A stretch of 64,000 nt of DNA from Pseudonocardia sp. CNS-139 (lineage in GTDB: Bacteria > Actinomycetota > Actinomycetes > Mycobacteriales > Pseudonocardiaceae). Shown in pieces: positions 31,909 to 42,025 of the stretch. The translations under genes were made by a program, and so were the position numbers. The stretch lies in assembly GCA_001942415.1 (NCBI GenBank), contig MKJX01000144.1:22932-86931 (forward strand), in the 5' to 3' direction. The first letter of the stretch is position 1. The number at the start of each line of letters is the position of its first letter. The notes under the pieces were generated by a model. That model did not search any database. It worked only from the letters and a program-made list of their open reading frames with translations, and was not told the origin of the DNA.

Positions 31909-32763
31909 TGGAGGACCTGATCGGGCGGATCTTCACGTTCGAGGGGCTCGGCGCGCTGCTCGGCCTGCCGTTCGTGCTGAACGCGATGCTGGCCTGCGCG
32001 GTGCTCGGGCTCGCGGCGGGCGCGCTGGCGCCGCTGATCGCCTCCCGCGGCATGGCGTTCGCCGTGCACGGCACCGCGGAGCTCGCGTTCACCGGCGGCG
32101 CCGCGGCGCTGCTGGTCGCACCGGCGTGGAGTACGGCGCCGTCGCCGGGGCGGTGGTCGCGGGGGTGGTGTTCGGCCTGCTCGGGCTGCGGCAGCGCGAG
32201 CGCGACTCGGTGATCGGCGTGGTGCTGGCGTTCGGCCTCGGGCTCGGCGTGCTGATGCTCTCGCTCTACTCCGGGCGCGCCTCCAACAAGTTCGGGCTCC
32301 TCACCGGCTCGATCGTCTCGGTGGACTCCACCAACCTCCTCGTGCTCGGGGTGGTCGCGCTCCTCGTGCTCGGCACGCTCGCGGTGCTCTACCGCCCGCT
32401 GCTCTTCGCCAGCACCGACCCGGACGTCGCGCTGGCCCGCGGGGTGCCGGTGCGGTTCCTGTCGGTGGTGTTCGCGGTGCTGATCGGGCTCACCACGCGC
32501 TCGCCGTGCCGATCGTGGGCGCGATCCTCGTGCTGTCGGTGATGATCGCGCCCGGTGCCGCCGCCGCGCGGGTGACGGCGAGCCCGGTGCGCGGCACGCT
32601 GCTGGCAGTGCTCTTCGCCGAGATCGCCCTGGTCGGCGGGCTCGTGCTGTCGCTGGCCCCGGGCCTGCCGGTCTCCGGCTACGTCACGGCGATCGCGTTC
32701 CTGCTCTACCTGGGCTGCCGGCTGGTCGGGCGGCTGCGCGGGCGCCCGGCGCCGGCCGGCTGA
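31908..32763 (+). CDS. Zinc/manganese ABC transporter permease (ZnuB-like)
   Basis: A protein of about 285 residues with eight or so membrane helices of the ABC-3 family: FVLNAMLACAVLGLAAGALAPLI, FAVHGTAELAFTGGAAALLV, SVIGVVLAFGLGLGVLMLSL, the conserved GSIVSVDSTNLLVLG and VGAILVLSVMIAPGAAA. Frame breaks occur near 32127 and 32500. It ends at TGA 32761-32763 and completes the three-gene importer. Confidence 0.9.
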
Positions 32764-32769
32764 TCGCGG

Positions 32770-33027
32770 CTACCCGCCCCGGCCGGCCTCCGACCCGGCG
32801 GGATCGAGAGCCGGCTCCGTCCCGTCGTCGACGAACTCGAGCAGGTCGCCGGGCTGGCAGTCGAGCACCCGGCACATGGCCTCCAGGGTGCTGAACCGCA
32901 CCGCCTTGGCCCGCCCGTTCTTGAGCACGGCGACGTTGGCCGGGGTGAGCCCGATCCGCTCGGCGAACTCGCCGACGCTCATCTTCCGCTTGGCCAGCTC
33001 GACGTCGATGCGCACGACGATCGGCAT
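32770..33027 (-). CDS. Small XRE/Cro-type regulator (YozG-like)
   Basis: An intact 85-residue helix-turn-helix protein: MPIVVRIDVELAKRKMSVGE, then FAERIGLTPANVAVLKNGRAKAV and FSTLEAMCRVLDCQPGDLLEF. This is the compact form usually encoded with a DUF2975 membrane protein, and here ATG 33027 overlaps the DUF2975 stop (ATGA). It probably controls its own operon through the palindrome at the promoter. Confidence 0.9.
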   Translation of the reverse strand: MPIVVRIDVELAKRKMSVGEFAERIGLTPANVAVLKNGRAKAVRFSTLEAMCRVLDCQPGDLLEFVDDGTEPALDPAGSEAGRGG

Positions 33028-33503
33028 CAGATCACCGCCTCCATGTCCGTACGCAGCGCCGTGGCCTGCCGCAGCAGCGCCCGCATCACCACCATCAGCA
33101 GCCCGACCACGGTGACCCCGACCGTCACGAGGAACAGGGCGAGCGGCACGCCGGGGTCCTCGGCGTTGAGACCGACGTAGAGCAGCACGCCGACCATCGC
33201 CAGCCACGCCGCCGCGATCGCCCACACGATGGCGTCGACCCACACCAGCGACTCCTCGCTGAAGATCCGGTCGTTCTTGACCATCGTCAGCAGCATCCAG
33301 GTCGACACGATCACCACCTGGACGCAGAGCAGCAGGAAGACCGACGCGCCGGTCAGCGGCCAGCGCAGGTACTCGAACTCCGGCGACTCCCGCGCCATGT
33401 GGGCGAACTGGCCCGGCAGGGAGAAGGTCTGGAACACGACCAGGACCCCGAACAGCAACACGAGGAACACGCGGAGAGGGCCTACCGCCCGATGCTCTGG
33501 CAT
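33027..33503 (-). CDS. DUF2975 membrane protein
   Basis: An intact 158-residue protein with four membrane helices: VFLVLLFGVLVVFQTF, GASVFLLLCVQVVIVSTWML, IVWAIAAAWLAMVGVLLYV, and ALFLVTVGVTVVGLLMVVM. NDRIFSEESLVWVDAI is the conserved motif of DUF2975. It forms a two-gene unit with the small XRE regulator. Function unknown. ATG 33503 is six bases past the promoter's -10 box. Confidence 0.88.
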   Translation of the reverse strand: MPEHRAVGPLRVFLVLLFGVLVVFQTFSLPGQFAHMARESPEFEYLRWPLTGASVFLLLCVQVVIVSTWMLLTMVKNDRIFSEESLVWVDAIVWAIAAAWLAMVGVLLYVGLNAEDPGVPLALFLVTVGVTVVGLLMVVMRALLRQATALRTDMEAVI

Positions 33504-33509
33504 ATATCG

Positions 33510-33541
33510 AGTATCGATGTCTACCTATCGATTGTCAATCG
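33510..33541 (-). promoter_or_regulatory. Strong leaderless promoter with operator over the -35
   Basis: On the minus strand TTGACA (33533-33538) and GATACT (33510-33515) are 17 bases apart, with the DUF2975 ATG six bases past the -10. The perfect palindrome CGATTG-T-CAATCG (33529-33541) covers the -35, and ATCGAT motifs recur within the spacer. It fits autoregulation by the XRE protein. Confidence 0.7.
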
Positions 33542-33563
33542 ACAGGCTGGCGGTCCCGACGTC

Positions 33564-34559
33564 TCAGCGCGTGCGCTGCCGGCGCCTCCGCGCGACGTCC
33601 GCCAGCACGACCCCGGCCGCGACCGACGCGTTCAGCGACTCCACGGCCCCGGCCATCGGGATCGAGACGATGACGTCGCAGGTCTCGCGCACCAGCCGGG
33701 ACAGGCCCTTGCCCTCCGACCCGACCACCAGCACGAGCGGGTCCTCGGCGAGCTCGAAGTCGTCGAGCGGGACCGCGCCCTCGGTGTCGAGCCCGGCGAT
33801 CATGAGCCCGGCCGTGGCGTACTCGCGCAGCGTGCGCGTGAGGTTGGTGGCCCGGGCGACCGGCACCCGCGCGGCCGTGCCCGCGGACGTCCGCCAGGCC
33901 ACGGCCGTCATCCCGGCCGCGCGGCGCTGCGGGACGACCACCCCGTGGCCGCCGAACGCCCCGACCGACCGGACGATCGCGCCGAGGTTGCGCGGGTCGG
34001 TCACGCCGTCCAGCGCGACGATCAGCGCGGGCTCCCCGGAGTCGCTCGCCGCCTCCAGCAGCTCGTCCGGGTGCGCGTAGGCGTACGGCGGGACCTGCAG
34101 GGCGAGGCCCTGGTGCAGCGCGCCGCCGCCGATGCGGTCCAGGTCGCCGCGCGACACCTCCAGGATCGAGATCCCGGCGTCGGCCGCGAGCTGGACGGCC
34201 TCGGCCACCCGCTCGTCGCTCGTGGTGCCGATCGCGACGTGCAGCGCCGTGGCCGGCACCCCGGCCCGCAGGCACTCGACCACGGGGTTGCGGCCGAGCA
34301 CGGTCTCCGGCCCGTCGCCGTCGGACGGGCGGCGCCGCGCCCCCGCCGGGCCGCCCCGCCCCGTCGGCTTCGCATTGGCCTTGGCGGACTTGCCCGCCGT
34401 GGCCCGCTTCGCCGCGGGATGGTTGGGGCGCATCTCGGCGGGCGGCGTGGGGCCCTTGCCGCGCAGGCCGCGGCGGCGCTGGCCGCCCGACCCGACGACC
34501 ATGCCCTTCTTGGTGCCCTCCTTGCGCATCGCCCCGCGTCGTCTGGAGTTGCCGGCCAT
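33564..34559 (-). CDS. rlmB: 23S rRNA (guanosine 2'-O)-methyltransferase RlmB, SpoU family
   Basis: An intact 331-residue SPOUT methyltransferase with a basic N-terminal extension of about 85 residues. The substrate-binding domain begins [16 protein letters not shown]. The knot domain shows [39 protein letters not shown] and [20 protein letters not shown], the three SpoU motifs. It follows cysS closely on the same strand, as in M. tuberculosis Rv3580c-Rv3579c. Confidence 0.95.
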   Translation of the reverse strand: MAGNSRRRGAMRKEGTKKGMVVGSGGQRRRGLRGKGPTPPAEMRPNHPAAKRATAGKSAKANAKPTGRGGPAGARRRPSDGDGPETVLGRNPVVECLRAGVPATALHVAIGTTSDERVAEAVQLAADAGISILEVSRGDLDRIGGGALHQGLALQVPPYAYAHPDELLEAASDSGEPALIVALDGVTDPRNLGAIVRSVGAFGGHGVVVPQRRAAGMTAVAWRTSAGTAARVPVARATNLTRTLREYATAGLMIAGLDTEGAVPLDDFELAEDPLVLVVGSEGKGLSRLVRETCDVIVSIPMAGAVESLNASVAAGVVLADVARRRRQRTR

Positions 34560-34563
34560 TCCG

Positions 34564-35985
34564 CTACACGTCCTTCAGGGACCAGGTGGGGCCGTCCGGC
34601 GAGTCCTCCACGGACACGCCGGCGGCGGTGAGACGGTCGCGCACCTCGTCGGCGGCGGCGAAGTCGCGGCGCGCCCGCGCTTCCTGACGCTGGGCGAGCA
34701 GGTCCTCCACGAGCGCGGCGAGCGCGCCGGTGGCCGCGTCGGACGCGCCGCCGACCTCGGCCCAGTGCGGGTCCAGCGGGTCGAGGCCGAGCACGCCGGC
34801 CATCGCCCGCACGGAACCGGCGGCCGTGGCGGCGGCCGTGCGGTCGCCGGAGTCGAGCGCGGTGTTGCCCTCCCGGACGGCGCCGTGGATGGCGGCGAGC
34901 GCGCCGGGCGTGCCCAGGTCGTCGTCCATCGCGGCCGCGAACGCGGGCGACACCTCACCAGGCTGCGGCACCCCGATCCGCTCGCGCACCCGGTGCACGA
35001 ACGACTCGACGCGCCGGTAGGCCGCCACCGACTCCTGGAGCGCGGCGTCGGAGTACTCGATCGCCGAGCGGTAGTGCGGGCCGACGAGGTAGTAGCGCAG
35101 CTCGACCCCGCGGATCCGGCGCAGCAGCACGTCGATCGCGAGCGTGTTGCCCAGCGACTTCGACATCTTCTCGCCGCCCATGGTGACCCACGCGTTGTGC
35201 AGCCAGTAGCGGGCGAACTGGTCGCCGGCCGCGTTGGACTGCGCGCGCTCGTTCTCGTGGTGCGGGAACACCAGGTCGAGCCCGCCGCCGTGGATGTCGA
35301 ACGCCGGGCCGAGGTAGAACGTGGACATCGCCGAGCACTCCAGGTGCCACCCGGGCCGGCCGCGGCCCCACGGGGTGGCCCAGGACGGCTCGCCGGGCTT
35401 GGCGCCCTTCCACAGCGTGAAGTCCAGCGGGTCGCGCTTGGTGCGGCTCTCGCCCTCGCCCTGCGCGACGTCGTCGACCTTCTGGTGCGAGAGCGCGCCG
35501 TAGTCCGGGAACGACCGGACGGAGAAGTAGACGTCGCCGCCGGCCGCGTAGGCGTGGCCGCCGTCGACCAGCCGCTCCATCAGCTCGATCATCTGCGGGA
35601 CGTGGCCCGTGGCCCGCGGCTCGATCGACGCGGGAAGGCAGCCCAGCGCGTCGTAGGCGGCCGAGAACGCCCGCTCGTGGGTGGCCGCCCACTCCCACCA
35701 CGCGCCCGGCGTCGGCGGCCTTGCGCAGGATCTTGCGTCGATGTCGGTGACGTTGCGCACCAGCGTGACGTCGTAGCCGGAGTGCATGAGCCAGCGGCGC
35801 AGCACGTCGTAGTTGAGGCTCGACCGGACGTGGCCGATGTGCGGGAGGCCTTGCACCGTGGCGCCACAGACGTACATCGACGCAGCCCCGGTCCGCAGGG
35901 GGACGAAGTCCCGCTGCTCCCTCGTGGCGGTGTCGAAGAGGCGCAAGCTCACCTCCCCAGGGTACGGAGTTGTCGTGACGTTCAT
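34564..35985 (-). CDS. cysS: Cysteinyl-tRNA synthetase
   Basis: A class I synthetase of about 470 residues. HIGH motif is PHIGHVRS, the zinc ligands include [17 protein letters not shown] and [10 protein letters not shown], and KMSKS is [11 protein letters not shown]. The frame is lost and regained between 35690 and 35745 (an A missing from GACGAC before the [10 protein letters not shown] region, then a second compensating indel). The start may be ATG 35985 ([16 protein letters not shown]) or GTG 35952 ([12 protein letters not shown]), and neither has an ideal ribosome site. The downstream rlmB is four bases away. Confidence 0.93.
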   Translation of the reverse strand: MNVTTTPYPGEVSLRLFDTATREQRDFVPLRTGAASMYVCGATVQGLPHIGHVRSSLNYDVLRRWLMHSGYDVTLVRNVTDIDARSCARPPTPGAWWEWAATHERAFSAAYDALGCLPASIEPRATGHVPQMIELMERLVDGGHAYAAGGDVYFSVRSFPDYGALSHQKVDDVAQGEGESRTKRDPLDFTLWKGAKPGEPSWATPWGRGRPGWHLECSAMSTFYLGPAFDIHGGGLDLVFPHHENERAQSNAAGDQFARYWLHNAWVTMGGEKMSKSLGNTLAIDVLLRRIRGVELRYYLVGPHYRSAIEYSDAALQESVAAYRRVESFVHRVRERIGVPQPGEVSPAFAAAMDDDLGTPGALAAIHGAVREGNTALDSGDRTAAATAAGSVRAMAGVLGLDPLDPHWAEVGGASDAATGALAALVEDLLAQRQEARARRDFAAADEVRDRLTAAGVSVEDSPDGPTWSLKDV

Positions 35986-36042
35986 CGCGCGGTGTTCCGT
36001 TTCGTCCACGACGGGGGCCGCACCGAGCGGAAGGCTGGTCCC

Positions 36043-36452
36043 ATGCCCGACACCGACACCACAGCAACCGAGATCAGCGGCCGGCTCGCGGGGCTGATGC
36101 CGCGCCTCGTCGTCGACGGTGCGGACGCCGCGCTGCAGTTCTACGCGACCGCGTTCGGCGCGACCGTGACCGACCGGCACACCGACGACGAGGGCCACGT
36201 CGTGCACTCGCTCGTGACCGCCGGACCGGTGACGTTCGCCGTCCGCGACGCGGGGTACGGCGACCCGGCCCCGTCCCGCGAGGGCGTGCCCGTGCTCCTG
36301 TCCCTGGACGTGACCGACGCCGACGCCGTGGCGGAGCGGATGCTCGCCGGGGGCGCCGAGGTGATCTACGAGCTGGCCGACCGCGGGTACGGCTACGGCG
36401 GCCGCCTGCGCGACCCTTCGGCCACCAGTGGATGATCTCGCAGGTCGGCTAG
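36043..36452 (+). CDS. VOC-family (glyoxalase/bleomycin-resistance-like) protein
   Basis: A protein of about 136 residues with two beta-alpha-beta-beta-beta modules: [29 protein letters not shown] and [27 protein letters not shown]. It belongs to the PhnB-like VOC group. The C-terminus reads [17 protein letters not shown] after restoring one C lost near 36416. Metal ligand positions are not clear, so a catalytic or binding role is open. Confidence 0.8.
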
Positions 36453-36583
36453 ACGAATCTCTCCGAGCGGCGCCGCCGCGAGCTGCCGACAGGGCTCTGA
36501 CCGGCCGAGAGTCCTGCGTCAGTACCCTTGCTCGCCGTGGCCGTCGAGTTTCTCCGCACGGTGCTCCTAGGCCGATGACCTGA

Positions 36584-37061
36584 GTGAGCCATCCGCTCAC
36601 GGCATATGGCATGCGCCTGCGGATCCTGGATGATGCGGACATGCCTGAGCCCGACGAGGAGTTCGCCGAGTTCGACACGGACGAGGCACCTTCGACGCGA
36701 TGCTGGCTGCGGCGGAGCCGGCCCGGCTGGTGGGCCCGCACACGCATCGGACCGTCGTCTCGGTCACCGGCATCGACGAGTCGACATTCACGTTCACGCT
36801 GCCCGCCGGTCGATCTGTGCGGTCGCAACGTCGACGTCAGCAGCGACACCGTTCGGCGTCCAGCCGCTGACCGTCGAGGTCGATTTCGAGGTCGGTCGCC
36901 CAGCCGGCTCGGCCCGAGGGTCCAGCATCGATCACACGCTGGCGATCAACGTCGGACCAGGCCTTCCTCTCACACCCGGCCGCTACGAGTGGCGGCTCCA
37001 GGTCGGGGAGGAGCAGCGCGACGAGTGGCGCGCCGCCTTCACCGTCCGCGGTCCGGGCTGA
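36584..37061 (+). CDS. Hypothetical protein with beta-sandwich-like C-terminus
   Basis: A protein of about 160 residues, read through two frame breaks (near 36690 and 36808): [20 protein letters not shown], then [38 protein letters not shown], and a C-terminal part [53 protein letters not shown]. The last segment looks like an Ig- or C2-like ligand sandwich. I do not recognise the family. The codon use is less GC-biased than its neighbours, which hints at later acquisition. Confidence 0.55.
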
Positions 37062-37067
37062 GCCGGG

Positions 37068-37532
37068 CTAAGCCGGCAGCAGCAGGGCCGTCGCGACCGC
37101 GGCGATGCCCTCGCCGCGGCCGGTGAGCCCGAGCCCGTCGGTGGTGGTGCCCGACACCGACACCGGCCCCCCGACGGCCGCCGACAGCACGTCCTGGGCC
37201 TCGGCCCGCCGCGTGCCGATCTTGGGGCGGTTGCCGATCACCTGCACCGCCGCGTTGGCGACCACCCAGCCCTCGGCCGTGACGAGCCGGCGCACCTCGC
37301 CGAGCAGCGCGACCCCGCTCGCCCCGGCCCACTCGGGCCGGCCCGTGCCGAACACCGCGCCGACGTCGCCGAGCCCGGCCGCCGACAGCAGGGCGTCGCA
37401 GAGCGCGTGGGCGGCGACGTCGCCGTCGGAGTGCCCGGCGCAGCCGTCCACGCCCGTCCACAGCAGGCCCGCCACCCAGCACGGGCGGCCCGCCTCGACC
37501 GGATGCACATCGGTGCCGACGCCGACCCTCAC
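37068..37532 (-). CDS. ispF: 2-C-methyl-D-erythritol 2,4-cyclodiphosphate synthase IspF
   Basis: An intact 154-residue enzyme of the MEP isoprenoid pathway. Zinc ligands are seen in VGTDVHPV (Asp, His) and [17 protein letters not shown]. The C-terminal [25 protein letters not shown] closes the active site. GTG 37532 overlaps the ispD stop (GTGA), so it is translated with ispD. Confidence 0.95.
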   Translation of the reverse strand: MRVGVGTDVHPVEAGRPCWVAGLLWTGVDGCAGHSDGDVAAHALCDALLSAAGLGDVGAVFGTGRPEWAGASGVALLGEVRRLVTAEGWVVANAAVQVIGNRPKIGTRRAEAQDVLSAAVGGPVSVSGTTTDGLGLTGRGEGIAAVATALLLPA

Positions 37533-38191
37533 CCGGACATCGTCCTCGCCGCCAGCTGCCGGGCCAGCTCCAGGTCCCACTCGCCGCGGACGGCGAACGC
37601 GGCCGGGTGGCCGGGCACGGTGTGCACCGTGTGCCCGGCCGCCAGCCGCCGCCGGACGTGCTCCAGCGGGTCGGCGGCGGGACCGCCGGTCAGCGCCTCG
37701 GCCCTGGCCGCGATCGGGGTCTGCAACACGCGCAGGCCGGCCCGGTCCGGGGTGGCCCGCACGACGCCTGCGGCGTCCACGCGCTTGACCGTGTCGGAGA
37801 GCGGCAGCACGGGTACGGACATGCCGTGACCGGCCAGCACCGCGTCGACGACGGCGGTCGCGAGCGCCGCGGGGGCGAGCGGCCGCGCGGCGTCGTGCAG
37901 CACGATCACACCCGAATCGGCCCGCTCGGCGCGGAGCGTGTCCGAACCGTCACCCGCGGTGCCGGGAAGTCGTTGGCCGGTGTGTGTCCCGACGGTGACG
38001 GGCAGCCCCGCGCACGCGCGTTCCAGCGCGGCGCGACGGGCGCCGTGGTCGTGCAGGTGCACGTGCTCGACGAGGCCGGTGGCGAGCAGCGTGCGCACGG
38101 CAAGGACCAGCATCGGGACGCCGCCCACCTCGGTGAGCGCGTCCACCGGCTCGGCCGGCGCGCCGACCAGAACCACCGCCGTGACGTCCAT
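37529..38191 (-). CDS. ispD: IspD-like cytidylyltransferase with a degenerate N-terminal motif
   Basis: Placed directly before ispF, and the central and C-terminal parts match Isp[47 protein letters not shown], and [18 protein letters not shown]. The N-terminus reads [20 protein letters not shown], in place of the usual PAAGxGxRLxxxxPKAF. The glycine-rich CTP loop and its catalytic Arg and Lys are missing. No frame break is evident that would restore them. Either it is a divergent or inactive paralog, or its start is damaged. Confidence 0.75.
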   Translation of the reverse strand: MDVTAVVLVGAPAEPVDALTEVGGVPMLVLAVRTLLATGLVEHVHLHDHGARRAALERACAGLPVTVGTHTGQRLPGTAGDGSDTLRAERADSGVIVLHDAARPLAPAALATAVVDAVLAGHGMSVPVLPLSDTVKRVDAAGVVRATPDRAGLRVLQTPIAARAEALTGGPAADPLEHVRRRLAAGHTVHTVPGHPAAFAVRGEWDLELARQLAARTMSG

Positions 38192-38226
38192 GCGGGGACC
38201 GCGTGCGGCGACGGATGCGGCCGTGC

Positions 38227-38718
38227 TCAGGCGTTGGCCGTGGCCAGCACCTCGTCGAGGAGAACCTCGGCCCGCTCCTCGTCGGTGCCCTCGGCCAGCG
38301 CGAGTTCGCTGACGAGAATCTGCCGGGCCTTGGCCAGCATGCGCTTCTCACCCGCGGACAGGCCGCGGTCCTTCTCCCGGCGCCACAGGTCGCGGACGAC
38401 CTCGGCCACCTTGTTCACGTCGCCCGACGCGAGCTTCTCCAGGTTCGCCTTGTACCGGCGGGACCAGTTGGTCGGCTCCTCGGTGTGCGGGGCGCGGAGC
38501 ACCTCGAACACCCGGTCCAACCCCTCCTGGCCCACCACGTCGCGGACGCCGACGACCTCGGCGTTCTCAGCGGGAACACGCACCGTGAGATCACCCTGCG
38601 CGACCTTGAGGACGAGGTACTTGCGCTCCTCACCCTTGATCATGCGGGTCTCGATGGCCTCGATGAGAGCGGCACCGTGGTGCGGGTAGACGACGGTCTC
38701 TCCGACCTTGAAAACCAT
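38227..38718 (-). CDS. carD: RNA polymerase-binding transcription factor CarD
   Basis: An intact 163-residue essential regulator. The N-terminal RNAP-interaction domain is [20 protein letters not shown], with [22 protein letters not shown]. The C-terminal helical DNA-binding domain contains [29 protein letters not shown], in parts, and the conserved Trp that wedges the bubble edge. It is divergent from lpqE and precedes ispD-ispF, exactly as Rv3583c does. Confidence 0.97.
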   Translation of the reverse strand: MVFKVGETVVYPHHGAALIEAIETRMIKGEERKYLVLKVAQGDLTVRVPAENAEVVGVRDVVGQEGLDRVFEVLRAPHTEEPTNWSRRYKANLEKLASGDVNKVAEVVRDLWRREKDRGLSAGEKRMLAKARQILVSELALAEGTDEERAEVLLDEVLATANA

Positions 38719-39006
38719 GTGTCCTCTGCCCCTTTCGCTGTACCCAGGTTAACACGCCCGTACCGGGCACAGCAGCCCGGCCCGGCCTGTCGTCGCAGGT
38801 CAGGGGATTGACATCAGGAGGCAAACGTGCAGGCGTTCGTGCACCCGACCCGGTCGGGGGACCGCGACCGGGTCCCCGACCCGTCGCGTTAGGCTTCGGA
38901 CCGGCCCAACCCACGCGGCCAGCAGCGGGCGCTCCGGCGCCCCGTTCGCCCGCAGCCGCTCCCCGGCGGCCGGGCGAGCTGCCCGGCCAGGAAGGACGTC
39001 ACGCCC

Positions 39007-39680
39007 GTGAGCCGCCCCGAGAGCCGCGCCGCCCACCTCCTCGCGCGCACCCGCTCCGCCCGCGCCGCAGCCGCCCTCGGCGTCATGATCGGGGCCGTCG
39101 CGCTCGCCGGGTGCGGTGCCGGGCAGGTCGCGCAGACCGCCGAGCAGGTCGCGGCCGTCAACGGCGCCAACGTCACGGCGGGCCACATCGCCCTGCGCAA
39201 CGCGCAGTTCGAGTTCGACACGGCCGTCACCGACGAGGCCGCGATCTACCCGGCCGGCGCCAGCGCGCCGCTGGAGCTGAGCATCGTCAACACCGCGGGC
39301 GAGGCGGACCGGCTGGTCTCCGCGAGCAGCCCGGTCGCGTCGTCCGTGGAGATCGCCGGCGAGACGAACGTGCCCGGCGGCACCGAGCTGACGGTCGAGG
39401 GCGTGCCGCTCTCCTTCGCGGTCGCGCCGCCGGCCCCCGAGGCGCCCGCGAGCGCCACCCCGTCCGCGGAGGCGACGCCGACGGCCGAGGCCACCGCGAC
39501 CGCCACCGAAGTGCGGTCCCCGGCGCGGAGCGCACCGCGAGCATCGTGCTCACCGGGCTGCGCGAGGACCTGACCGTCGGCCCGACCTACCCGGTGGTGC
39601 TGACCTTCGAGCGGGCCGGCGACGTGCGCATCGACGTGCCGGTCGCCAACTCCGACAGCCCGCGTCGAGACTCGCACTGA
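39007..39680 (+). CDS. lpqE: LpqE-like lipoprotein
   Basis: An exported lipoprotein of about 224 residues: the signal peptide ends VALAGC, then [21 protein letters not shown] and a beta-rich domain ([19 protein letters not shown]), an Ala/Thr/Glu-rich linker, and after a frame break near 39515 the end [22 protein letters not shown]. Position between carD and radA equals lpqE (Rv3584). The fold resembles the PCuAC-like group, but metal ligands are not evident. GTG 39007 was taken as start. Confidence 0.8.
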
Positions 39681-39683
39681 CCC

Positions 39684-41046
39684 GTGCCCACGCGCACCCG
39701 CGCGGCGCGCGGCGGCTACCGCTGCGCCGACTGCGGCCACCAGGCCGCGCAGTGGGTCGGGCGCTGCCCGTCCTGCCAGGCGTGGGGCACGTTGGAGGCG
39801 GCCGCGCCCGTTGCGGCCCCGGCCCGGCCCAAGGTCGTCGCCGGCGCCCCGAGCGCACCGGCCCGCCGCATCGCGGACGTCGGGCTGGACGCGGCCCGCG
39901 CCCGCCCGACCGGGGTCTCGGAGCTGGACCGCGTGCTCGGCGGCGGGCTCGTGCCGGGCGCGTGGTGCTGCTGGCCGGTGAGCCCGGCGTCGGGAAGTCG
40001 ACGCTGCTGCTCGAGGTCGCGGCCCAGGCCGCACCCCGCGGCCGCGTCCTGTACGTCACCGGCGAGGAGTCGGCCGGGCAGGTGCGGCTGCGCGCCGAGC
40101 GCACCGGCGGGGTGCACGACGAGCTGTACCTCGCCGCCGAGTCCGACCTCGGGGCGATCGTCGCGCACGTCGACGACCTGCACCCGGACCTGCTGATCGT
40201 CGACTCCGTGCAGACGATGTCCACCGCGGACGTCGACGGCGCGCCCGGCGGCGTCACCCAGACCCGAGCCGTCACGGTCGCGCTCACCGGGCTGGCGAAG
40301 GAGCGCGGGCTGCCCGTGCTGCTCGTCGGGCACGTCACCAAGGACGGCGGGATCGCCGGGCCGCGCGTGCTGGAGCACCTGGTCGACGTCGTGCTCGCGT
40401 TCGAGGGCGACAAGCACTCCACGCTGCGCATGGTGCGCGGGGTCAAGAACCGCTTCGGCCCGGCCGACGAGGTCGGCTGCTTCGAGCTGCGCGACTCCGG
40501 GATCGTCGGGATGCCCGACCCGTCCGGGCTCTTCCTGGCCCGGTTCGGCGGGCCGCCGGTGCCCGGCACGGCCGTCACCGTCGTGATGGACGGGCGCCGT
40601 CCGCTTCCCGCCGAGCTGCAGGCCCTCGTCACCGGCAAGGACATCCCGAGCCCGCGGCGGGCCGTCAGCGGGCTGGACAACGCGCGGGTCGCGATGCTGC
40701 TCGCCGTACTGGAGAAGCGGGCGGGCGTGCGGCTGCACGACGCCGAGGTCTACGCGGCGACGGTCGGCGGGATGCGGGTGGTCGAGCCGGCCGCCGATCT
40801 CGCGCTGGCGCTCGCGGTCACCTCCGCCCGCCGCGACGTCGCCCTTCCGGCGGACGTCGTGGTGCTCGGTGAGATCGGGCTGGCCGGCGAGGTGCGCCGG
40901 GTCGCCGGCATCGAACGGCGCTGGCCGAGGCGGCCCGGCTCGGCTTCACCCACGCGCTCGTGCCGCCGGACCCCGGCACGCCGCCGGCCGGCATGCGGCT
41001 CACGGAGGTCCGCGACATCGGCGTGGTGCTCGACCGGATCCGCTAG
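39684..41046 (+). CDS. radA: DNA repair protein RadA (Sms)
   Basis: A RecA-like DnaB-type helicase of about 454 residues for recombination branch migration. It has an N-terminal zinc finger YRCADCGHQ...CPSCQAWGT, Walker [19 protein letters not shown], the RadA-specific KNRFG in [14 protein letters not shown], and a Lon-like C-terminal domain ([16 protein letters not shown], [27 protein letters not shown]). G missing in GCGGTGG near 39962 and another indel near 40918 break the frame. Stop TAG 41044-41046. disA, which follows it in M. tuberculosis, is absent here. Confidence 0.93.
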
Positions 41047-41893
41047 GGCAGGCGCCGGAACGGGATCGGGGCGCTGATCACGTCGTCCACCCGGGTCATC
41101 ACCTGGTAGGACCCCGCAGGCACGACCGTGCGGTCCGCCGGGCAGCCCGGCTCGGACGTGCGCCCGACCCAGCGCACCGAGAACACGACGGGCTGTCCCG
41201 GCTCCAGCGTGCGCCGGTCGGCGCCGGACGCGCGCGAGCAGTCGTTGCTCGACCAGAGCCGCTGCGCCAGATCATCGCTCCACACGACCACCTCCTGCCG
41301 CGCGGCGTCGAGGTCGCGCACGCACGGCCGGTCGCCGATGTTGGTCACGACGAGCCGCAGCAGCGCCCGCTCGCCGACGTGGTGCTCGGGGCGCTCGACC
41401 TCGGCGCCGACGCCCAGCATCGCGTTGGTGCACGGCACCGGGTCGGCCGGCGGCTCCGATGTGGCCGGGGTGGCCGGCGGCGTGGTCGGGTCCTGGGTGA
41501 GCTGCTCGGTGAGGGGCTGCGCCGTCGACGGCTGCGTGGTCGAGGGCTGGGTGGTCGACGCCGGATCGCCGGTCACGGGCGTTCCCGCGGTGGGCGTCGG
41601 CAGCTCGAAGACCGGTGGCGGTGCCGGCTCCGCCACCCCCGGCAGCGGCGCCTGCGGACCCGGAAGTGCAGCGGGTCCCGGCGCCTGAGGCGCTGCCGGG
41701 GGCCGCGTGACCTCTTGGGGAGCGGACAGCGCGGTGTGGGTGGCCGGGCGGACGGCCGGCTCGGCGCCACGGCCGCCGACGGCCGCCGCGACCGTCCAGA
41801 CCAGCGCGACGACGACGAGCACCGTGGACGCGATGGCGATCCAGCGCGTCTCCAGTAGACGGACGCGGGCAGCGGACCCACCGGCTCCCACAT
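41043..41893 (-). CDS. Membrane-anchored Rv3587c-like protein
   Basis: A protein of about 284 residues. The N-terminus is best read as [16 protein letters not shown] from ATG 41893, then after a frame break near 41850 [22 protein letters not shown], one membrane helix. A long Pro/Thr linker follows, then an extracytoplasmic beta-sandwich with paired Cys ([56 protein letters not shown]). It ends convergently with radA, overlapping its stop. This is the Rv3587c position. Function unknown. Confidence 0.78.
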
Positions 41894-42025
41894 GTGACGT
41901 ACGGTATCCGAGCGACTACCACACGTTGCGGACCCTGGTGGCTCGGCGCGTCGCGGCGCGCCGGGATGCACCCTCCCGTAGGTCACCCGGAAGATCACTC
42001 CCCGGCCCTGGCACCATCCACAGCC

